64,000 nucleotides of DNA. It comes from Corynebacterium pseudodiphtheriticum DSM 44287 (lineage in GTDB: Bacteria > Actinomycetota > Actinomycetes > Mycobacteriales > Mycobacteriaceae). This document shows positions 63,387 to 64,000 of this stretch, piece after piece (the first letter of the stretch is position 1; each line of letters begins with the position of its first letter). Location of the stretch: contig NZ_JIAH01000007.1 in NCBI RefSeq assembly GCF_000688415.1, positions 62,001 to 126,000 on the forward strand. The letters run 5' to 3'. The notes below the pieces were generated by a model. The model was not told where the DNA came from. It did no database searches and saw only the letters and a list, made by a program, of their open reading frames with translations. The translations under genes and the position numbers were made by a program.

Positions 63387-63425
63387 ACAGTGGCGAAATA
63401 GCATGCATTCTTCCTGCAGCATTCG

Positions 63426-64000
63426 TTAGCGCTCGATACGCAGATCCCTAAGCCTAACTTCACCAGCATCGTCACTGGCGTCTAAGTCGACGGTAGCAAC
63501 GAACTGGAAGTCATTATTTCCTTCTGGATCTCTAATGATCTGTCGGACGGGCCAGAGGCGCGAGCGTGCAGAGGCATCGAGGTGAAAATATTCCGGGCCG
63601 CGTGCTTCGGGGCCAGTATCAAGATCGGTGTATTGCTCAAAATAATCATCCAAAGCATCGCTGATATCTGGATAATTCTCCAGGTAATCAAGCAACTGTT
63701 CGAGACGCTCTTCTCGTTCTAGGGCAAAAAGTTGCACTAGACGGAACATATAGTTGCGTACCATGATCTTCAAAGCGCGTGGGTTCGCGCTTAGTGCGCT
63801 AGGATCCTCTACACCGAATGCCAGCTCGCGGTCGACTCGTTCTTGCGAGACCGGTGCATCTTCGTCGGTCATGGTTGCCCACTCGTCGACAAGCGAAGAA
63901 TCCACTTGTTGAATCAGCTCTCCGAGCCAAACGATGATATCCGAAAGCTCATCAGTCTTGGCCTCGGCAGGGACAGAATGGTTCAACGTGCGCCAAGCAT
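63426..64000 (-). CDS. DEAD/DEAH-box helicase with DUF3516 C-terminal domain, C-terminal end only (5' end outside window)
   Basis: The visible 191 residues are the C-terminus of a superfamily II helicase with a DUF3516 tail, a family found in actinobacteria as a large (about 830-850 aa) protein. The frame is open through 64000 (…AWRTLNHSVPAEAKTDEL), so the gene enters from the right edge. Visible segments ERVDRELAFGVEDPSALSANPRALKIMVRNYMFR and GPEYFHLDASARS match this domain. None of the ATPase motifs is in the window. The gene probably has its own transcription unit, ending 180 bp upstream of oxyR. Confidence 0.8.
   Translation of the reverse strand, partial: AWRTLNHSVPAEAKTDELSDIIVWLGELIQQVDSSLVDEWATMTDEDAPVSQERVDRELAFGVEDPSALSANPRALKIMVRNYMFRLVQLFALEREERLEQLLDYLENYPDISDALDDYFEQYTDLDTGPEARGPEYFHLDASARSRLWPVRQIIRDPEGNNDFQFVATVDLDASDDAGEVRLRDLRIER

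Overview
The window is an ordinary chromosomal segment of a mycolic-acid actinobacterium, almost certainly a Corynebacterium of moderate GC. Gene order and protein sequences match the conserved Corynebacterium/Mycobacterium core: rimP-nusA-rnpM-infB-rbfA, truB/ribF-rpsO-pnp, dapB-thyX-dapA-rnj, ftsK-terC-pgsA-cinA-clgR-pspA-recA-recX, miaB-DUF349-miaA-dapF-hflX, sugR-lexA/nrdR-hrpA-oxyR. I see no tRNA or rRNA gene, insertion sequence, prophage, CRISPR array or attachment site. No stretch over 300 bases lacks a gene.

Layout. Bases 1-8251 hold the end of mqo and mostly leftward metabolic or stress genes (selO, an ornithine-cyclodeaminase homologue, yaaA, phzF, a DUF4439 lipoprotein) around proS. 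Bases 8289-18176 are a rightward ribosome-maturation and translation-initiation block, followed by a translationally coupled run (DHH phosphoesterase, MATE exporter, metallophosphoesterase, phosphopantetheinyl transferase). Bases 18219-23270 carry truB divergent from ribF, then rpsO and pnp. Bases 24253-29052 are the lysine/thymidylate/RNase J cluster. Bases 29101-39461 carry ftsK, a TerC exporter behind a probable Mn2+ riboswitch, pgsA, cinA, clgR, pspA and recA-recX. Bases 39733-41726 are a two-gene betaine-type ABC transporter without its binding protein. Bases 41872-52979 are tRNA modification and meso-diaminopimelate genes with small conserved hypotheticals. Bases 53003-64000 carry a nucleobase permease, sugR, lexA, a small DivS-position protein, nrdR, hrpA, oxyR and the end of a DUF3516 helicase.

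The most distinctive signals are regulatory. Many genes have no Shine-Dalgarno sequence but carry a TANNNT -10 hexamer 6-8 nt before the start codon, the layout of leaderless mRNAs. Three divergent gene pairs (DUF4439/rimP, truB/ribF, yaaA/proS) appear to run two leaderless promoters out of 30-43 bp gaps. Downstream of rnj, a perfect 36-bp palindrome with a T-run looks like a terminator and also contains the -10 box and start codon of the next gene. The terC leader has the conserved blocks of a yybP-ykoY Mn2+ aptamer, and its 3' strand can pair over 11 bp with the terC ribosome-binding site.

Functionally, the region joins ribosome assembly, RNA decay, DNA repair and SOS control (recA, recX, lexA), envelope stress and proteolysis control (clgR, pspA), peroxide sensing (oxyR) and cell-wall precursor supply (dapA/B/F). 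Two expected neighbours are missing: the PTS genes that adjoin sugR in C. glutamicum, and a substrate-binding protein for the betaine-type transporter. I found no wholly new multi-gene system. The best candidates for something undescribed are the dual-use palindrome at 29071-29110 and the small Gly/Cys-tailed protein at 50471-51247.
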